A DNA stretch of 64,000 bases, taken from positions 161,785 to 225,784 of the forward strand of contig NZ_QGKM01000013.1 of assembly GCF_003172875.1 (NCBI RefSeq). The letters are read 5' to 3'. Below the pieces are notes generated by a model. It ran no database searches, had not been told where the DNA came from, and was given only the letters and a program-made list of their open reading frames with translations. Below, in pieces: positions 63,739-64,000 of the stretch (positions are counted from its first letter, which is position 1; every line of letters starts with the position of its first letter). The DNA comes from Leucothrix pacifica. Lineage in GTDB: Bacteria; Pseudomonadota; Gammaproteobacteria; Thiotrichales; Thiotrichaceae. Made by a program: the position numbers and the translations under genes.

Positions 63739-64000
63739 GATCTCTATAGCTTTGCACTATGGAATATTTAAAGTTAGCTAATTTCATTCAAATTCTATTT
63801 ATTAGCAATAATTCATTGGACTGAGCAAGTTGTATAAATATACTCCAGCCACATGCGGTAATCTAAAGTGCCAAGTTTCAAGTATGCCGCTTCTAGTAAA
63901 AATATTAATTAATAAAGGATGACCTAAATGAAAATTAAGGAAATGTCAGATCTAATCTCTAATGATGCGAACATTAAAGGCAAGAGTTATGATTGAAAGT
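63739..64000. other. AT-rich tail of the window
   Basis: No recognised gene. It holds a 22-codon ORF near the end and several AT-rich words, but no terminator directly after the LysR gene. Confidence 0.4.
63928..63996 (+). CDS. Possible 22-codon ORF with good ribosome site
   Basis: ATG at 63928 with AAGGA eight bases upstream, reading MKIKEMSDLISNDANIKGKS and ending YD before TGA at 63994. The spacing is good, but the length is too small to judge. It could be a leader peptide, a frame-broken start or chance. Confidence 0.2.
   Translation: MKIKEMSDLISNDANIKGKSYD

Overview
The window reads as a chromosomal segment of a Gammaproteobacterium with roughly mid-40s GC by eye. This rests on conserved gene neighbourhoods: ychF-pth-rplY-prs-tRNA-Gln-ispE-lolB; divergent hemA-prfA-prmC; petABC-sspA-sspB; a complete aa3/caa3 oxidase locus; and PilV/W/X/Y1/E minor-pilin genes. 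An aquatic or marine member of Thiotrichales would fit, but I cannot prove that from sequence alone.

Layout. 1-2.4 kb: ilvB and the start of ilvH (branched-chain amino acids), then tRNA-Met. 2.5-9.3 kb (minus strand): translation and envelope housekeeping genes, with a perfect terminator hairpin between tRNA-Gln and prs. 9.5-12.7 kb (plus): hemA-prfA-prmC. 12.8-18.8 kb (minus): type IV pilus minor pilins and a 1189-residue PilY1 with a cysteine-rich insert. 19-24.7 kb (minus): a dihydroorotase homologue without metal ligands, folA, sspB, sspA and the cytochrome bc1 operon. 25-34.4 kb: a membrane protein, a dihaem cytochrome c, and the oxidase operon (coxB, coxA, a 37-residue assembly protein, ctaG, coxC, DUF2909, SURF1) divergent from a Sco-like gene, ctaB and a DUF2970 gene. 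No ctaA lies in the locus.

34.5-39.4 kb (plus) is the clearest accessory island: a KAP-family P-loop NTPase whose stop codon directly abuts the start of a 1098-residue NACHT NTPase. The pair is AT-richer than its surroundings, has its own candidate -10 box, and sits between ordinary respiratory and thiamine genes. By family it is a good candidate for a two-NTPase STAND-type defence system, and I do not recognise it as a described one. No mobility gene or flanking repeat was seen.

39.5-49.7 kb: thiamine transporter genes thiPQ (no thiB) divergent from a thiK-like kinase, an AlkX/YcaQ-type glycosylase, a DUF2157/DUF4401/GDYXXLXY membrane trio, panB, a FUN14 protein, dusA, and an uncharacterised protein that resembles the C-terminal half of hydantoinase A. 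Two identical tRNA-Asn genes in a 191-bp tandem duplication follow, then a universal stress protein.

50.7-63.7 kb (plus): a tightly packed catabolic cluster. It encodes HyuA and HyuB (hydantoinase/oxoprolinase), an FAD amino-acid oxidase-like protein, an HpcH/HpaI aldolase, a class I aminotransferase, a uronate-dehydrogenase-like enzyme, an SDR, an Old Yellow Enzyme-type reductase, an M24 pita-bread hydrolase lacking the usual metal ligands, a nitrilase-superfamily amidase and a LysR regulator. Together they look like a pathway opening a cyclic amide or N-substituted amino-acid compound and processing the released amino and keto acids. The substrate cannot be read from the sequence. The last 260 bases hold only a 22-codon ORF of doubtful status.
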